Below, in pieces: positions 62,781 to 64,000 of a stretch of 64,000 nucleotides of DNA (positions within the stretch are counted from its first letter, which is position 1; each line of letters begins with the position of its first letter). The DNA lies in NCBI RefSeq assembly GCF_046523945.1, contig NZ_CP171363.1, positions 1,798,001 through 1,862,000 on the forward strand, given 5' to 3'. The notes under the pieces are model-generated. The model made no database searches and was not told the origin of the DNA. It worked only from the letters and a program-made list of their open reading frames with translations. The translations under genes and the position numbers were made by a program. Source of the stretch: Faucicola mancuniensis. Its GTDB lineage: Bacteria > Pseudomonadota > Gammaproteobacteria > Pseudomonadales > Moraxellaceae.

Positions 62781-63281
62781 ATGGGCATTTGGATAACCGT
62801 TGCAATTGTAATTTTTATTTTAGGCAGTATCATGGGGCTAAAGCCGTCCGCACGAGATACCTACCTTGACAACCTACGCATGACCGCACGCAAAGTCGGC
62901 TTACAGCCAAAACTGGTCGCCTGTCCGCATTGGATAGTAGGTCGCACAGGCGAAAAAGGCAAAGGCATGATAGCTCAATACGGACTGATTGTGGAAGACG
63001 GCAAAATGTCGCCTTGCGATTATCAAATCATTGATGGCGAATGGCGACCGATGACGGATAATTTTTCGGCGAATTTTGCCCTTGATAAACACAAAGCCGA
63101 AATCACTCCAGACATCACGCCAACCATACAAGGAATCAGTTGTAAAGCCAATTTTATCTGTCTATATTGGCAAGAAAATGTGAACATGGGTAACAAAGCC
63201 AACCTTGAAAAAACCGAAAAAGACCTAATTTTTTTAAAAAATGAATTGCAAAAAATAGCCAATTTAGTGCAAAATAAATAG
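62781..63281 (+). CDS. Small membrane-anchored protein of unknown function upstream of topA
   Basis: 166 residues. One N-terminal membrane helix (MGIWITVAIVIFILGSIMGL), then a soluble part with PSARDTYLDNLRMTARKVGLQPKLV, WIVGRTGEKGKGMIAQYGL, DYQIIDGEWRP and a C-terminal heptad-like helix (EKDLIFLKNELQKIANLV). The 'L..LR..AR..GL.PKL' pattern is one I associate with conserved gammaproteobacterial membrane proteins of no assigned function. Ribosome site is weak. The window's topA start lies 69 bases downstream. Confidence 0.8.
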   Translation: MGIWITVAIVIFILGSIMGLKPSARDTYLDNLRMTARKVGLQPKLVACPHWIVGRTGEKGKGMIAQYGLIVEDGKMSPCDYQIIDGEWRPMTDNFSANFALDKHKAEITPDITPTIQGISCKANFICLYWQENVNMGNKANLEKTEKDLIFLKNELQKIANLVQNK

Positions 63282-63350
63282 CAAAATATCGCAGTTATGA
63301 GCATTTTTACCCTTTTTATTCAACTTTATTTGACAATGTGAACCACGACA

Positions 63351-64000
63351 ATGACAAAAACCGTAACCAAAAAAACCACCACAAAAGCCAAACCCACCAC
63401 AACAAAAACTACAAAAGCAACAGGTAAAGGAAAAGCCTTGGTCATCGTGGAATCCCCTGCCAAAGCCAAAACCATCAACAAATATTTAGGTAGTGATTAC
63501 ATCGTCCGCTCAAGCGTGGGTCATATTCGTGATTTACCTGTCTCTGGCAGTGGCGATAAAAAATCTGCCAAAGATGACGGCGTGAAACTCTCTCGTGAAG
63601 AAAAAGCCCAACAAGCGTTGGTGCGTAGAATGGGCATTGACCCAGAACACGACTGGCAAGCCACTTATGAGATTTTGCCCAACAAAACCAAGGTCATCAG
63701 CGAATTAAAATCGCTTGCCAAAGATGCGTCCGCCATTTATCTAGCAACGGACTTGGACAGAGAGGGAGAGGCGATTGCGTGGCATTTAAAAGAAGTCATC
63801 GGCGGTGATGACAGCAAATACAGCCGTGTGGTGTTTAATGAAATTACCAAATCCGCCATCACGGACGCTTTTAACCACCCTACCAAACTTAATATGGACA
63901 GGGTGAACGCCCAGCAAGCACGCCGTTTTCTTGACCGTGTGGTTGGCTTTATGGTGTCGCCCTTGCTTTGGGCAAAGGTTGCTCGTGGCTTGTCGGCAGG
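63351..64000 (+). CDS. topA: DNA topoisomerase I (3' partial)
   Basis: Starts ATG at 63351 and runs off the window after about 216 codons. A Lys/Thr-rich leader (KTVTKKTTTKAKPTTTK) precedes the Toprim domain: ALVIVESPAKAKTINKYLG (Glu), VGHIRDLP, YLATDLDREGEAIAWHLKE (DxDxE metal site). RVNAQQARRFLDRVVGFMVSPLLW follows, entering the DNA-gate region. The active-site Tyr is beyond the window. It relaxes negative supercoils. Confidence 0.96.
   Translation, partial: MTKTVTKKTTTKAKPTTTKTTKATGKGKALVIVESPAKAKTINKYLGSDYIVRSSVGHIRDLPVSGSGDKKSAKDDGVKLSREEKAQQALVRRMGIDPEHDWQATYEILPNKTKVISELKSLAKDASAIYLATDLDREGEAIAWHLKEVIGGDDSKYSRVVFNEITKSAITDAFNHPTKLNMDRVNAQQARRFLDRVVGFMVSPLLWAKVARGLSA

Overview
This is 64 kb of an AT-rich gammaproteobacterial chromosome, most likely Moraxella or a close relative in Moraxellaceae. 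The pointers are the dat/ddc pair for 1,3-diaminopropane synthesis, a monomeric NADP isocitrate dehydrogenase, an undecaprenyl-diphosphate synthase with the MDGNNRYA variant motif, a complete iscRSUA-hscBA-fdx cluster and the low G+C. The taxonomic call is inference from gene content, not from a marker search. Almost everything is housekeeping; there is no rRNA, tRNA, prophage or CRISPR array that I can support.

Layout. 1-5.7 kb: the end of yggS, a small translationally coupled gene pair, two secreted envelope hydrolases, a membrane diguanylate cyclase and truD. 5.7-17 kb: a KAS III-type condensing enzyme, yjcH-actP (acetate uptake), lysS, a damaged PIN-domain toxin, prfA, pnuC plus a nicotinamide-riboside kinase-type gene (NAD salvage), dcd and an acyl-CoA dehydrogenase. 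17-23 kb: the isc operon behind an IscR-type promoter. 23-30 kb: a class III nucleotide cyclase, a HIT protein, an MscS channel, the two-part YjjP/YjjB exporter, a decaying yfbK-type gene and iscX, which lies about 6.6 kb from the end of the isc cluster. 30-37 kb: a TSUP permease, ddc, a REP-flanked transposase remnant, dat, an AEC permease and a CitMHS permease. 37-45 kb: mnmG, purH, monomeric icd, a truncated Mn-pyrophosphatase and rubredoxin. 45-50 kb: pyrH-frr-uppS-cdsA and uvrB. 50-64 kb: an AT-rich orphan, hrpA, creD, argD, fxsA, ruvC, an MFS remnant, chaA, a BON-LysM protein, a small membrane protein and the start of topA.

Two themes stand out. First, short palindromic repeats: a GGGCGTATTGAATACGCCC family sits in two isc intergenic gaps and as an inverted pair around a frameshifted REP-associated tyrosine transposase (RayT) between dat and ddc. 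A different palindrome sits in the third isc gap. A third, with TGAGCTTGTCGAA arms, lies in frame inside hrpA and is translated. Second, the density of gene remnants is high: a PIN toxin, a lipoprotein-like reading frame without a start codon, several 3' or 5' fragments, yfbK, ppaC, an ampG-like transporter and rayT. I did not find a clear undescribed multi-gene defence or metabolic system. The best candidate for something unstudied is the small coupled pair at 635-1266.
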